Positions 37,195-47,061 are shown, counted from the first letter of the stretch. The stretch is 64,000 nt of DNA from an uncultured Collinsella sp. (GCA_937995345.1 CALKKS010000005.1:1-64000); one strand, 5' to 3'. Notes: generated by a model not told the origin, from the sequence alone. A program made the numbers and translations.

Positions 37195-38336
37195 CGGGCC
37201 TCATCTCCTTGCGGTTTGGGAACGGTGGCAAACACACGCCAGCCGCCGGCGCCGGCACGCGGGCCGGCGGTGAAGGTGCCGCCAAGCGCCTCGATGCGCT
37301 CGCGCATGGAGGCGAGCCCCATGCCCTCGGCGACGCCGCGACCACCCGTCCGGGTCCTGCCAGTGCCATCGTCGGTAACGATGAGCTGGTAAAACGACGG
37401 ATGCTCCATGCATCGCACAGTGACAGCATGGGCGCAAGCGTGGCGCATGGTGTTGGAGAGCGCCTCGCGCAGGACCGCCGCAAAGCAGTTCGCGACGTTT
37501 GCGGGCGCATGTTCGGTCATAACTTCAAGCTCAATCTGCGGGCCGCCGTCCGAGCGCGCGCCTTCAACAATGCGTTCGAGCTGCACGGAAAGGTCGACGG
37601 CGTTGTCGTTGAGCGCGTGGACGCTGGCGCGCACAAGCTGGAGCGCCTCGTCAACCGTGCGTTTAACGTCGGCGAAATCGGCGGCGACGCCGGGCTCGTC
37701 GGCGTGGACCACGCGCAGGGCTTCGGCCTGCAGTGAGGCGCGCGTGAGCTGGTGCCCGACGTTATCGTGAATCTCGCGCGCGATGCGGGCGCGCTCGGCG
37801 AGCGTCGCGAGTTCGACCTCGTAGTCCTGGCGATCGGCAAGATCGCGGTTGCGTGCCTCCAGCGCCAGAGCACGTTCCTGCAGCTCATCGCGGGTGTGGC
37901 GCATGCGCTCCTGCCCGTGTTCCAGTTGTGCGGTACGCAGCGACAGTAGGGTGGCGGCGACTGAAAGGATGGCGGTCAGCAGGAGCGTTCGTGCGGTGAG
38001 CGCGTCGGTGCGAAAGTCCGCGACGAGCGCAAAGACAAAGGCGACGCCAATGCCCAGCGCGACCCAGGCGTACTCGCGGCGCACGCGTCGCGCGATGTCA
38101 TAGAGGGCGAGGGGCGCAAACGGCACAAACGGCGGCACGAAGACGGCCGCGATGATGTAAGCGCAGCTCGCGGTCTCGCTCGCGCGCCGGGCGCTTTTCC
38201 CCTGCGCGAGCTCGGCCAGCGAGGTGGTAATAACGCCAAGGCAAAACGCCGCGACCAGGCGAGCGTCGACAGCAAGGCCTGTAGCGGCTGCGATACAGCA
38301 CGCCAGCACGATCGATTTGTCGAAAAGCCTGTTCAT
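37191..38336 (-). CDS. NarL-type sensor histidine kinase (HisKA_3)
   Basis: 381 residues from the ATG whose first base is 38336; the open frame extends further upstream, but that part is Arg/Pro-rich and lacks family features. About five to six TM helices (residues 8-140) are followed by a coiled region and the H-box IAREIHDNVGHQ with phospho-accepting H190, then a HATPase domain with LREALSNTMRHA. Few extracytoplasmic residues are present, so the signal is probably sensed in the membrane. There is no clear ribosome site, but TACAAT ends only seven bases before the ATG, so a leaderless mRNA is possible. Confidence 0.9.
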   Translation of the reverse strand: MNRLFDKSIVLACCIAAATGLAVDARLVAAFCLGVITTSLAELAQGKSARRASETASCAYIIAAVFVPPFVPFAPLALYDIARRVRREYAWVALGIGVAFVFALVADFRTDALTARTLLLTAILSVAATLLSLRTAQLEHGQERMRHTRDELQERALALEARNRDLADRQDYEVELATLAERARIAREIHDNVGHQLTRASLQAEALRVVHADEPGVAADFADVKRTVDEALQLVRASVHALNDNAVDLSVQLERIVEGARSDGGPQIELEVMTEHAPANVANCFAAVLREALSNTMRHACAHAVTVRCMEHPSFYQLIVTDDGTGRTRTGGRGVAEGMGLASMRERIEALGGTFTAGPRAGAGGWRVFATVPKPQGDEAR

Positions 38337-38435
38337 ACGGGTATTGTACGCGAAGCCGCGCGTGGTGGAGGGGCCGCCTGCGCAACTGTGACATTCCTCC
38401 CGCACGGCAAATCGGCGTCGATCGCTCGCTCGAGC

Positions 38436-38464
38436 GGGGGGGGGGTGCGCCTCCGTCCCCCCCC
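38436..38464. repeat. Homopolymer pair G10 and C8 in a divergent intergenic region
   Basis: Ten G residues at 38436-38445 and eight C residues at 38457-38464, separated by 11 bases, can pair with each other. They lie between the divergent histidine kinase and ABC exporter genes, where promoters for both are expected. Long G tracts are prone to slipped-strand length change. Confidence 0.8.
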
Positions 38465-38552
38465 GCACTCGTGACAAAGCTCACTGGTGCGCGCCGCCCG
38501 CTCCTGCGATGATGAAATCGTACCGGGCCACGACCAACAGAAGGGCCGCCTC

Positions 38553-39491
38553 ATGACAGACATCGTCCACGTCGAAAACCTCGTCAAGCGCTACGACGAC
38601 CTTATTGCGCTCGACCACTTTAACCTGAACATCGCCCCCGGCGAGATCTTTGGCCTGCTCGGCCCCAACGGCTCGGGCAAGACCACGTCCATCAACTGCA
38701 TTTTGCAGCTGCTTTCCTACGACAAAGGCACCATCGAGCTGTTCGGCGAGCCCATGACGCCCACGCGTTACGACCTCAAGCGCCGCATCGGGGTGGTGCC
38801 GCAGCAGGTGGCGGTGTTTGACGAGCTCACGGTGCGCGAGAACATCGACTATTTCTGCAGTCTCTACGTCAACGACCGCAAACGCCGCCGCGCGCTGGTG
38901 GACGAGGCGATCGACTTCGTCGGTCTGGGCGACTTTACCAAGTTCCGCCCCGGCAAGCTCTCGGGCGGCCTGGCGCGCCGCCTCAACATTGCCTGCGGCA
39001 TCGCGCACAAGCCCGAGCTCATCTTTTTTGACGAGCCCACGGTGGCAGTCGACCCACAGAGCCGCAACGCCATCCTGGAGGGCATCTGCCGCCTGCGCGA
39101 CGAGGGCGCCACGGTGGTGTATACCAGCCATTACATGGAGGAAGTCGAGCAGATCTGTAGCCGCATCATGATCATGGACGGCGGGCGCGTCCTGGCGCAG
39201 GGCACCAACGACGAGCTCAAGCGCATGATCCAGATGGGCGAGCGCGTGACTGTCGAGGTTGGCGCCGTCGAGCCCGCCACGGTCGAGCGACTGCGTGCCC
39301 TCGAACACGTGCTCAGCGTTGAGCTGTCCGGCGGCGAACTTGTCTGCACCTGCGAGGCGAGCCCGCACAACCTGGTGGACATCCTCGACACGCTGCGCGC
39401 TGCCGACGTGGCGCTCGGCCGCGTGTGGAGCGAGCCGCCGACCCTCAACGACGTGTTCCTCGAGATCACCGGCCGCGAGCTGCGCGACTAG
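38553..39491 (+). CDS. ABC-2 type exporter, ATP-binding protein
   Basis: 312 residues from the ATG at 38553 (GAAGGG ten bases before); an upstream ATG at 38487 gives a tail without family features. Walker A GPNGSGKTTS, signature LSGGLARRLNIA, Walker B LIFFDEPTV. The C-terminal 90 residues are the regulatory extension seen in drug or lipid exporters. With the next two permease genes it forms one operon, divergent from the two-component system. Confidence 0.93.
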   Translation: MTDIVHVENLVKRYDDLIALDHFNLNIAPGEIFGLLGPNGSGKTTSINCILQLLSYDKGTIELFGEPMTPTRYDLKRRIGVVPQQVAVFDELTVRENIDYFCSLYVNDRKRRRALVDEAIDFVGLGDFTKFRPGKLSGGLARRLNIACGIAHKPELIFFDEPTVAVDPQSRNAILEGICRLRDEGATVVYTSHYMEEVEQICSRIMIMDGGRVLAQGTNDELKRMIQMGERVTVEVGAVEPATVERLRALEHVLSVELSGGELVCTCEASPHNLVDILDTLRAADVALGRVWSEPPTLNDVFLEITGRELRD

Positions 39492-39500
39492 GGGGCGGCT

Positions 39501-40688
39501 ATGTTCAACACCATCATCACCACGCTCAAGACGCTATTGCGTCGACCGAGTACATGGGTCTGGGGCGCGATCTTTCCCATTGCGCTTTCAACGATGTTCA
39601 TGTTTATGTTCGCGAACCTGAGCTCTGACGGCAAGGTCGACCCGGTGCCGGTGGCCGTTGTCGCTGACGAAGCCTGGGGCGCTTCGTCCTTTAAGGACGT
39701 GGCGACCTCGCTTGCCAAGGAGGGCGACGATCAGCTGCTCGAGATTCACGAGTGCGAGGATGTGACCGCCGCGAACCGTGCGCTCAAGGCCGGCGAAGTC
39801 GCGGGCATCTACACGGTCGACGCTGCGGGCACGCCCAAGCTCACGCTGCTATCGAGCTATGACAGCTCGCGTGCGTCGACGGTGCTCACCGACCGCAGCA
39901 TTCTTGAGACGGTGGCAAGCTCGTATACGCAAAATGCCGAGCTCATGTCCCAGATTGCCCAAGACAACCCGGCCGCCCTTGCCGACCCGGAGGCGGTTGC
40001 GCGCGCCCTGTCGCTCGAGGGCGGAACCCGTCGCGTGAGCTTGACGCGCACCACGCCCGACGGCACGACCATTTACTACTACGCGCTTTTTGGCCTGGTT
40101 GCGATGATGTCTGCCGAGTTTGCCGCTTTGAGCGTCGTCGACCTGCAGCCCAATCTGTCGGGCCTTGGCGCGCGCCGCTGCGTGGGCGGCCTTTCCAAGA
40201 CGGCGTCGCTGGCCGGCATCTTTGTCGGCTCGTGGCTGGTTTCCTTTGCCTCGATGGCGGTTGCGATTGGCTACGTGCGCCTAGTCGTTGGCGTCGACTT
40301 TGGCGGGCGCGAAGGGCTGTGTCTGGTGGGTGGCGCCGTGTCCGCGCTTGCCGCGACGGGCCTGGGCCTTTTTGTGGGCACGCTGCCCGTTAAGGGTGGC
40401 AAGGCGTCCAAGTCGGGCATCCTCACGGGCTTTGCCACCACGTGTGCCCTGTTTGCCGGGCTCTACGGCGAGCCGGCGATGGCGCTTGCCGACGACGTCG
40501 CCCGCGCCTGCCCGGCCGAGTGCTGGCTCAACCCCGTCAAGCTCATCTGCGACATGTTCAATCGCCTGTATTTCTTTGAGGACCTGGGGCCCTTCGCCGT
40601 CCGCGCCGGCGCGCTCGTCCTGATGGCCCTGGTGTTTGTTGCCGCCGCTACGCTGATCTTTGGAAGGAGCCGCTATGAGCACCTTTAA
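39501..40688 (+). CDS. ABC-2 type exporter permease (first)
   Basis: 395 residues. One N-terminal TM helix (TWVWGAIFPIALSTMFMFMF), a large exterior domain of about 150 residues, then five further TM helices, the usual ABC2_membrane_3 layout. Its 3' end overlaps the next permease by 14 bp. The substrate is unknown; pairing with a NarL-type system is typical of peptide-antibiotic or lipid-stress exporters. Confidence 0.88.
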   Translation: MFNTIITTLKTLLRRPSTWVWGAIFPIALSTMFMFMFANLSSDGKVDPVPVAVVADEAWGASSFKDVATSLAKEGDDQLLEIHECEDVTAANRALKAGEVAGIYTVDAAGTPKLTLLSSYDSSRASTVLTDRSILETVASSYTQNAELMSQIAQDNPAALADPEAVARALSLEGGTRRVSLTRTTPDGTTIYYYALFGLVAMMSAEFAALSVVDLQPNLSGLGARRCVGGLSKTASLAGIFVGSWLVSFASMAVAIGYVRLVVGVDFGGREGLCLVGGAVSALAATGLGLFVGTLPVKGGKASKSGILTGFATTCALFAGLYGEPAMALADDVARACPAECWLNPVKLICDMFNRLYFFEDLGPFAVRAGALVLMALVFVAAATLIFGRSRYEHL

Positions 40689-41880
40689 GACCGCGCTTCG
40701 CATGGCGCTGGCGCACCCGTTCTACCTGCTCATCTATACGGTGTTCATCTCGCTCATGGGCGTATTCATCGCGGCATCGGTGAGCTGGAACTCGTCGCAG
40801 CTTACCGAGTACAAGCCCTACGACACCAACGTGATCGTGGTCGACCGCGACAATAGCGACCTTTCGCGGGCGCTTACCAAGCACCTGGGTTCGCGCTTTG
40901 ACCTGGTCACGGGGGTTGGTGACGACACGTACGACCTTGCGGATGCGCTCGCCAAGAGCAACAGCGCCAAGGGCAGCGCCGACTGCGTGTTCTTTATTCC
41001 GGAGGGGTTTGAGGACGACCTCGTTGCAGCCGCCCGTGCGGGGGAGGCCCTGCCCAAGCTCGATGTGACCTACGGCGCCGGCACCATGGCGGCGGCGCTT
41101 TCGTCTGCCGAGGCCTCGCGGTGGATCTCGCTCGCGGGCGCCGCGGCGGCGCTTGAGCCAGCTGCCTCCAACGGTGGCGTTGCCAAGGCGGCCGAGCATG
41201 CTGCCGCCAAGCGTGCCGAGGTCCAGATTGAGCAGGTCAAGGTCGACTCGATTGCCGCCGCCACGCTCGAGTCGTACTTCAACTTTGGCGCGTACGCGAT
41301 CATCTCGTCGGTCATCGTGTCGGTGGGACTGGTGTTCTCGGGCATGAACGAGCCCGAGCGCGTGCGCCGCATGGAGGCCGGCCCGGTCTCCGAGCGCCAG
41401 CGTTCGCTTGCTGTGTTCGCGGCTGCCGCGGTGCTCACCGTCTGCATCTGGTTTGTGTCGAGCATGATGGGTGTCGTGGGCTTTGCCGGCGCGGTTGCCG
41501 AGGTCGGCGTGGGTCGTGTGTGTCTGGCACTGGCGGCGACGTTTGCCCTGGCGTGCACGCCGCTGGCCGTTGGCTTTACGCTGTCGAGCCTGGGCGCGCG
41601 CGAGGAGCTGCTCAACGGTGTGGGCAACCTGCTCGGCATGCTCATGACGTTTTTGGGCGGCGCCTGGATGCCGCTTTCGATGATGGGCTCGGCCGTGCAG
41701 ACCGTGGCGCACTTTGTGCCGACATATTGGGTGAACGACGCGATCGGCAAGGCGCTTGCCTCGGACCTGACGTCTGCCGTGTTGGGCGACATCGCCTGCG
41801 ATCTGGGCGTCACGGTGCTCTTCGCCGCGGCCATCGCCGCCGTAGGCCTAGCCCTCGCGCACAACAAATCCCGCGCCTAG
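40675..41880 (+). CDS. ABC-2 type exporter permease (second)
   Basis: 401 residues from ATG 40675, chosen for the AAGGAG site seven bases before. Same layout as its neighbour: N-terminal TM helix (FYLLIYTVFISLMGVFIAA), exterior domain, five C-terminal TM helices. Presumably forms a heterodimer with the first permease. Confidence 0.88.
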   Translation: MSTFKTALRMALAHPFYLLIYTVFISLMGVFIAASVSWNSSQLTEYKPYDTNVIVVDRDNSDLSRALTKHLGSRFDLVTGVGDDTYDLADALAKSNSAKGSADCVFFIPEGFEDDLVAAARAGEALPKLDVTYGAGTMAAALSSAEASRWISLAGAAAALEPAASNGGVAKAAEHAAAKRAEVQIEQVKVDSIAAATLESYFNFGAYAIISSVIVSVGLVFSGMNEPERVRRMEAGPVSERQRSLAVFAAAAVLTVCIWFVSSMMGVVGFAGAVAEVGVGRVCLALAATFALACTPLAVGFTLSSLGAREELLNGVGNLLGMLMTFLGGAWMPLSMMGSAVQTVAHFVPTYWVNDAIGKALASDLTSAVLGDIACDLGVTVLFAAAIAAVGLALAHNKSRA

Positions 41881-41885
41881 CCACC

Positions 41886-42073
41886 TAGTCATTGGGGACG
41901 TTCTTAAACGACTGGTCGCTGGGGACAGTCTTTGCCGATTCGCCGGCTCGCCGGCCGGGCTGGCAAGGACTGTCCCAATATGCCGGGTGGCGAAAGGGCG
42001 TCCCTAGCGGCACTCATTGGGGACAGACTTAAATGAGCGATTTCACTCATTTAAGTCTGTCCCCAATGAGTAG
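41886..42073. repeat. GGGGACAG palindromic repeat cluster, upstream of the FtsX operon
   Basis: Contains several copies of (T)CATTGGGGACAG. Two hairpins are clear: GGGGACAGTCTTTGCC at 41921 pairs with GGCAAGGACTGTCCC at 41962, and a perfect 26-bp inverted repeat (42012-42037 with 42046-42071, starting ACTCATTGGGGACAGACTT). These resemble REP-type sequences; no REP-associated transposase is in the window. The rest to 42166 is the ABC gene's promoter region. Confidence 0.85.
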
Positions 42074-42166
42074 GTTGGAAAAAATCCTGCCTGTCGCTTA
42101 AAAATAGTTCGCCGGGGTTTACTATTACCTTAGAAAAGTAGCAACAGGCTAACAACGGGGGATAGC

Positions 42167-42880
42167 ATGGCGACAAAGCAAGCCTACGTCCAGGTCAAAG
42201 GGCTCAAGAAACACTATGGCGACGGTGATGCACGCCTGACGGTGCTCGACGGCATCGACGCGTCCATCAACCGCGGCGAGATCTGCGTCATGCTGGGGCC
42301 GTCGGGCTCGGGCAAGTCGACCTTTCTCAACCTCATTGGCGGCCTGGAGGATGCCGACGGCGGCTCCATCATGGTGGACGGCTGCGACCTCACCGTGCTC
42401 AAGCCTGCCGATCTGGGCGAGTACCGCCGCCGCGAGCTGGGCTTTGTCTTCCAGTTCTACAACCTGGTGCCCGACCTTACCATTAAGGAAAACATTGAGG
42501 TCACGGCGCACCTGTCCAAAAACCCGCTCAATGTCGATGACCTGCTGCGCTCGCTGGGCCTCTACGAGCACCGCAACAAGTTCCCGCGCCAGGTCTCGGG
42601 CGGCCAGCAGCAGCGTTGCGCCATCGGCCGCGCGCTCGTCAAAAACCCGGGCCTGCTGTTGTGCGACGAGCCCACGGGCGCGCTTGACTACAAGACGTCC
42701 AAGGAAATCTTGCAGCTCATGGAGGATGTCAACCGCACTTACGGCTGCACCATCGTCATCGTCACCCACAATGCCGCCATCGCGCGCATGGCAAATCGCG
42801 TGCTGCGCCTGCGCGACGGGCGCATCGTCGAGGACGAGCTCAACGATGCGCTCGTCGCGGCCGCCGATCTCGATTGGTAG
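42167..42880 (+). CDS. MacB/LolD-family ABC transporter ATP-binding protein
   Basis: 237 residues. Walker A GPSGSGKSTFLN, signature VSGGQQQRCAIGRAL, Walker B LLLCDEPTGALD. It powers the FtsX-type permease encoded directly downstream. Such pairs act as mechanotransmission pumps or lipid/peptide exporters. Ribosome site GGGGGA before the ATG. Confidence 0.93.
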   Translation: MATKQAYVQVKGLKKHYGDGDARLTVLDGIDASINRGEICVMLGPSGSGKSTFLNLIGGLEDADGGSIMVDGCDLTVLKPADLGEYRRRELGFVFQFYNLVPDLTIKENIEVTAHLSKNPLNVDDLLRSLGLYEHRNKFPRQVSGGQQQRCAIGRALVKNPGLLLCDEPTGALDYKTSKEILQLMEDVNRTYGCTIVIVTHNAAIARMANRVLRLRDGRIVEDELNDALVAAADLDW

Positions 42881-42888
42881 GCGACGCC

Positions 42889-45555
42889 ATGACACCTCTC
42901 GCAAAGCGACTCCCGCGCGAGCTGCGCCGCAATATCGGCAAGTACCTGGGCATCTTTTTGCTTATGTGCGGAAGCATCGCCCTCACGTCGGGCTTTTTGC
43001 TCGCGGCGCATTCCATCGGCTGCCTTATCGACGACATGCGCGATGCGTACACGATTGAGGACGGCCGCGTGACCACCTCCTTCGAGGCCACCGACGAGCA
43101 GCTCAAGGCTGCCGAGGACGCGGCAAAGGACGTCGGCGGCGTTACGTTCTACAAGAACTTCTCTATCAACGCCATCATCAAAAAGGCGGCTGGCGACGAC
43201 GGCACCAAGCGCACCCTGCGCACCTATGCGCACCGCACCAAGGTCGATATCGCGTCCTACTGTGAGGGCAGGCAGCCCAGGGCGGACGATGAGGTGGCAA
43301 TCGACCGTGTCTTCGCCACCAACAACGACCTCGCCGTGGGCGATAAGGTCGAGCTTGAGGGCCGCACCTACACCATCTGCGGCATCATGACCCAGCCCGA
43401 TAGCCAGGCGCTGTTCCTCAACAATTCGGACTTTACGGTGAACACCATCACGTACGGCGTGGCCGAGGTCACCGACGCCGGCTTTGCCGCGCTCGAGGAT
43501 GCCGGCGGCGCGCCTGCCTATACCTACTCCTTCACCTTTGCCGATCGCGACCTCCCCACCGCGGATCGCATCGATGCGGAGCAGGATATGGTCGAGGCGC
43601 TGATCGATGCCGATGCGCGCGTGGACGATCTGATCGATGTCGATTCCAATCAGGGCATTGGCTATGCGCGCGACGACGTGGACGGCGACTCCATGATGTG
43701 GATGACGTTGCTCGACATCATCATCGTGATCATGGCGTTTGTCTTTGTGGTGCTCACCGACGCCACCATCGAGGAGGAGAGCGCCATTATCGGCACGCTG
43801 CTCGCCAGCGGCTATCGCCGCCGCGAGATCGTGCTGCACTACCTGGCACTTCCCGCCATCGTGGGCGTGCTCGCGGCGCTTTTGGGCACCGCGCTCGGCG
43901 TTGCGTTCTTTACCGAGCCCATGCGCGGCCTCTATTACGGTTCGTACAGCCTGCCTCCCTTCCAGGTGTATTGGAGCTGGGAGATCTTCGTGAAGTGTGC
44001 CGTGGTTCCCGCCGCCGCGCTCATCCTCATCACGCTGGTGGGTTTGCTTCGCAAGATGGGCAAGACGCCGTTGCAGTTCCTTCGTCACGAGGCGAGCGGC
44101 AAATCGGGCACCAAGCGCGGCCTGCAGCTGCCGGAGCGCATGGGTTTTGTTTCCCGCTTCCGCCTGCGTATCTTCCTGCGCAATCTGGGCAACTTCGCCA
44201 CGCTCTTCGTGGGCATCGCGTTTGCCTCGCTGCTACTGCTCTTTGGCCTGGCGATTCTGCCCACGATGACGCACTATGCGGACAACCTGGAGACGAGCCT
44301 GGTCGCCAAGCACCAGTACACGCTCAAGGCGCCGCTGGAGCTCGAGGGCACTGCCGAGGAGCGTGAGCAGTGGTCGGCACTCGAACGCTTGCAGTCGGTT
44401 GACGGCGCGCTGCTTTCTGCCGCCCAGGATGCTGATGATGAGCTTGACGACGCGGCCGATGCGGCGCAGACGGCAGCCGATGCCGCAGCCAGCTCTCCGT
44501 CTGCCGAGAGCTTGGCCGCGGCGCAGGACGCGCTCGCAAGCGTTCGGGACAAGAAGGATGCGCTCTATGCGCGCCTCGACGACCTGGCCGATGCCCTTGG
44601 CTGCGACCGCGACGAGGCTATCGACCTGATCGACAAGGCGTCGAAAATCGACACTGACAACGACGATATCCACCCGGTCAATACGACCGACAACGGCGCG
44701 GGTGCAATCGCGCAGGCCGAGAAATATGCCGTTTACCAGCTGCAATACGACCGCGGCGATGGTAATGGCGAGGAGACGATTTCTGTCTACGGCATCTCGG
44801 CAAACTCGCGCTACTGGAAGGGCCTCAACGTCGGCGATGGCCGTGTCGTCTTTGGCGGCGGCCTGCTCGACAAGTTTGGCTGGGGCGAGGGCCAGAAGGT
44901 CGAGCTTCGCGACAAATACGAGGCTCGCAATTACTCTCTTGAGTACGCGGGCAAGGACTGCATCTGGGGTTCAAAGTCGGACATGAATATCTATATGAGC
45001 ATCGACGACTTTAACGAGCTGTTCGGCAACGACGCCGCCTACTTTAACGGCTATGTGAGCGACGAGAAGCTCGACCTCGACGCACGTTACTTTGCCGGCG
45101 ACACCACGCCCGACGACATGCGTGCCGTGGGCGACCAGTTTATTGGCATGATGAGCGACATGATCGGCATGATGGTCGGGCTCGCGGTGTTTATCTTCCT
45201 GCTGTTTATGTACCTGCTGACCAAGGCCGTGATCGACCACAGCGCCCGCTCGATCAGCTACATGAAGGTCTTTGGCTATCGCGACGGCGAGATCTCGCAC
45301 CTGTACATCCGCTCGATCACGCTGTGCGTGGCGGCGTCGCTCGTGCTGAGCCTGCCCGTGATCATCGGCTCGCTTACGGCCATCTTCCGTTCGATGCTGC
45401 TCGCCTACAACGGCAATATTGAGATCTACGTGCCCGCTTGGTCCATGGCGGCGTGTGTGGGCATTGGCCTTGCGACCTACCTGGTCGTGGCACTGCTACA
45501 CACGCGCTCTATCAAGCGCGTCAGCCTGGCCGAGGCCCTCAAAGTCCAAGAGTAG
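42889..45555 (+). CDS. FtsX/MacB-type ABC permease, 888 residues
   Basis: Start at ATG 42889 (GTAGGCG before); an upstream TTG would overlap the ATPase gene. It has two FtsX modules: TM1, an exterior domain, then three TM helices (about residues 270-390), then a second set with the last three helices at the C-terminus. A predicted coiled coil rich in Ala, Asp and Glu sits in the second exterior domain (about residues 505-580). The protein could span to the cell wall, as FtsX-like proteins that regulate hydrolases do. Flanked on both sides of the operon by GGGGACAG repeats. Confidence 0.88.
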   Translation: MTPLAKRLPRELRRNIGKYLGIFLLMCGSIALTSGFLLAAHSIGCLIDDMRDAYTIEDGRVTTSFEATDEQLKAAEDAAKDVGGVTFYKNFSINAIIKKAAGDDGTKRTLRTYAHRTKVDIASYCEGRQPRADDEVAIDRVFATNNDLAVGDKVELEGRTYTICGIMTQPDSQALFLNNSDFTVNTITYGVAEVTDAGFAALEDAGGAPAYTYSFTFADRDLPTADRIDAEQDMVEALIDADARVDDLIDVDSNQGIGYARDDVDGDSMMWMTLLDIIIVIMAFVFVVLTDATIEEESAIIGTLLASGYRRREIVLHYLALPAIVGVLAALLGTALGVAFFTEPMRGLYYGSYSLPPFQVYWSWEIFVKCAVVPAAALILITLVGLLRKMGKTPLQFLRHEASGKSGTKRGLQLPERMGFVSRFRLRIFLRNLGNFATLFVGIAFASLLLLFGLAILPTMTHYADNLETSLVAKHQYTLKAPLELEGTAEEREQWSALERLQSVDGALLSAAQDADDELDDAADAAQTAADAAASSPSAESLAAAQDALASVRDKKDALYARLDDLADALGCDRDEAIDLIDKASKIDTDNDDIHPVNTTDNGAGAIAQAEKYAVYQLQYDRGDGNGEETISVYGISANSRYWKGLNVGDGRVVFGGGLLDKFGWGEGQKVELRDKYEARNYSLEYAGKDCIWGSKSDMNIYMSIDDFNELFGNDAAYFNGYVSDEKLDLDARYFAGDTTPDDMRAVGDQFIGMMSDMIGMMVGLAVFIFLLFMYLLTKAVIDHSARSISYMKVFGYRDGEISHLYIRSITLCVAASLVLSLPVIIGSLTAIFRSMLLAYNGNIEIYVPAWSMAACVGIGLATYLVVALLHTRSIKRVSLAEALKVQE

Positions 45556-45717
45556 TCATTGGGGACAGACTTAAACGACCAAGAGTGGTCATTGGGGACA
45601 GGCTTAAATGACTGGTCATCGGGGACAGTCTTTGCCGATTCGCCGGTCGGGCTGGCAAGGACTGTCCCCAAGCACTCATTTAAGTCTGTCCCCAATGAGT
45701 GTGTCCCCAATGAGTGG
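45554..45717. repeat. GGGGACAG palindromic repeat cluster, downstream of the FtsX operon
   Basis: Starts at the stop codon of the permease gene. At least five copies of CATTGGGGACA or close variants occur in both orientations, and the hairpin GGGGACAGTCTTTGCC...GGCAAGGACTGTCCCC is shared with the upstream cluster, including the GATTCGCCGG loop. Confidence 0.85.
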
Positions 45718-45803
45718 CTAGGTGCGGCGCTTGACTTCAACCCCGCTTTAACGGGTACCATTCTCTATGTCTGTAATGCCATATAGACCGAGGGGATAGA
45801 TCT

Positions 45804-47009
45804 ATGACCGCAACTGCACCCGCAGCACCAGCAAAGGTGTACTTCACCAACCTGCGCACGCACGGCCGCGAGAGCCAGCTCGACAAGCTTAAGCGCCTCA
45901 TCCGCCGCGCCGGTATCGAGCAGATCGACTTTGAGAACAAGTTCGTCGCCATCAAGATCCACTTTGGCGAGCTGGGCAACCTGAGCTTTTTGCGCCCCAA
46001 CTATGCCCGCGCCGTCGCGGATGTCGTGAAGGAGCTGGGCGGCAAGCCCTTCCTCACCGACTGCAACACGCTCTATGTGGGTAGCCGCAAAAACGCGCTC
46101 GAGCACATCGACACCGCCTACCAGAACGGCTTTACCCCGTATGCCACGGGCTGCCAGATCATCATCGCAGACGGCCTCAAGGGCACCGACGAGGCGCTCG
46201 TCCCGGTCGAGGGCGGCGAGTACGTGCGCGAGGCAAAGATCGGCCAGGCACTCATGGACGCCGACATCGTGATCAGCCTCACCCACTTTAAGGGCCATGA
46301 GCAGGCCGGCTTTGGCGGCGCCATGAAGAACCTGGGCATGGGAGGCGGCAGCCGTGCCGGCAAGATGGAGCAGCATGCCGCCGGCAAGCCGAGCGTCGAT
46401 ACCACCAACTGCGTAGGTTGCCGTGCCTGCGAGAAGATTTGCGCGCACAGCGCCATCACGTTTGACGGTACGCGTGAGCGCGAGCTTGCCAACGGCAGCA
46501 CCCGCACGGTTCACGTGGCTACCATCGACCACGATCGCTGCGTGGGCTGCGGACGCTGCATCGCGGCGTGCAACCAGGACTGCATCAAGCCCGACTATGA
46601 CGCTGCGGCCGACGTGCTCAACTACAAGATCGCCGAGTACACCAAGGCCATCGTCGACGGCCGCCCGAGCTTCCACATCTCGCTCGCCATGGACATCAGC
46701 CCCAACTGCGACTGCCATCCCGAGAATGACACGCCCATCGTCAACGACATCGGCATGTTCGCGAGCTTCGACCCGGTCGCCATCGACCAGGCCTGTGCCG
46801 ATGCCGTCATGGCATCCGAGCCGCTGCCCAACACCGAGCTCACCGATAGCGCGGCCAAGATGGAGCACAATCACGAGCATCTGGAGGGCGAGCAGGCGCG
46901 CGATCCCTTCTGCATCACGCATCCCGACACCGACTGGCGCGCGTGCATCGCGCATGCCGAGAAGATCGGCCTGGGCACGAGCAAGTACGAGCTCATCGAG
47001 GTCAAATAG
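45804..47009 (+). CDS. DUF362 protein with two 4Fe-4S clusters
   Basis: 401 residues. A DUF362 domain (about 10-190, with FVAIKIHFGELGN and SLTHFKGHEQAGFGGAMKN) is followed by a ferredoxin domain with CVGCRACEKICAHS and CVGCGRCIAACNQD, and then a further DUF362 part. The family is widespread in anaerobes and its biochemical role is unsettled; an electron-carrier or maturation role is likely. Ribosome site GAGGGG before ATG. Monocistronic, with a terminator after it. Confidence 0.88.
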   Translation: MTATAPAAPAKVYFTNLRTHGRESQLDKLKRLIRRAGIEQIDFENKFVAIKIHFGELGNLSFLRPNYARAVADVVKELGGKPFLTDCNTLYVGSRKNALEHIDTAYQNGFTPYATGCQIIIADGLKGTDEALVPVEGGEYVREAKIGQALMDADIVISLTHFKGHEQAGFGGAMKNLGMGGGSRAGKMEQHAAGKPSVDTTNCVGCRACEKICAHSAITFDGTRERELANGSTRTVHVATIDHDRCVGCGRCIAACNQDCIKPDYDAAADVLNYKIAEYTKAIVDGRPSFHISLAMDISPNCDCHPENDTPIVNDIGMFASFDPVAIDQACADAVMASEPLPNTELTDSAAKMEHNHEHLEGEQARDPFCITHPDTDWRACIAHAEKIGLGTSKYELIEVK

Positions 47010-47061
47010 CGCCTGGCTATTGGACAAAACAAGCGCCTCTGTGGCGTAAGTTGAGCAAAAG

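Noticed and set aside
38337..38477. Upstream extension of the histidine kinase by 47 residues
   Set aside because: Arg/Pro/Ser-rich with no homology-like features and it would run through the G10 tract region; the internal ATG directly precedes the first TM helix.
45559..45786. 75-residue plus frame after the FtsX permease
   Set aside because: Made entirely of the GGGGACAG repeats; repeated peptide blocks and no ribosome site.
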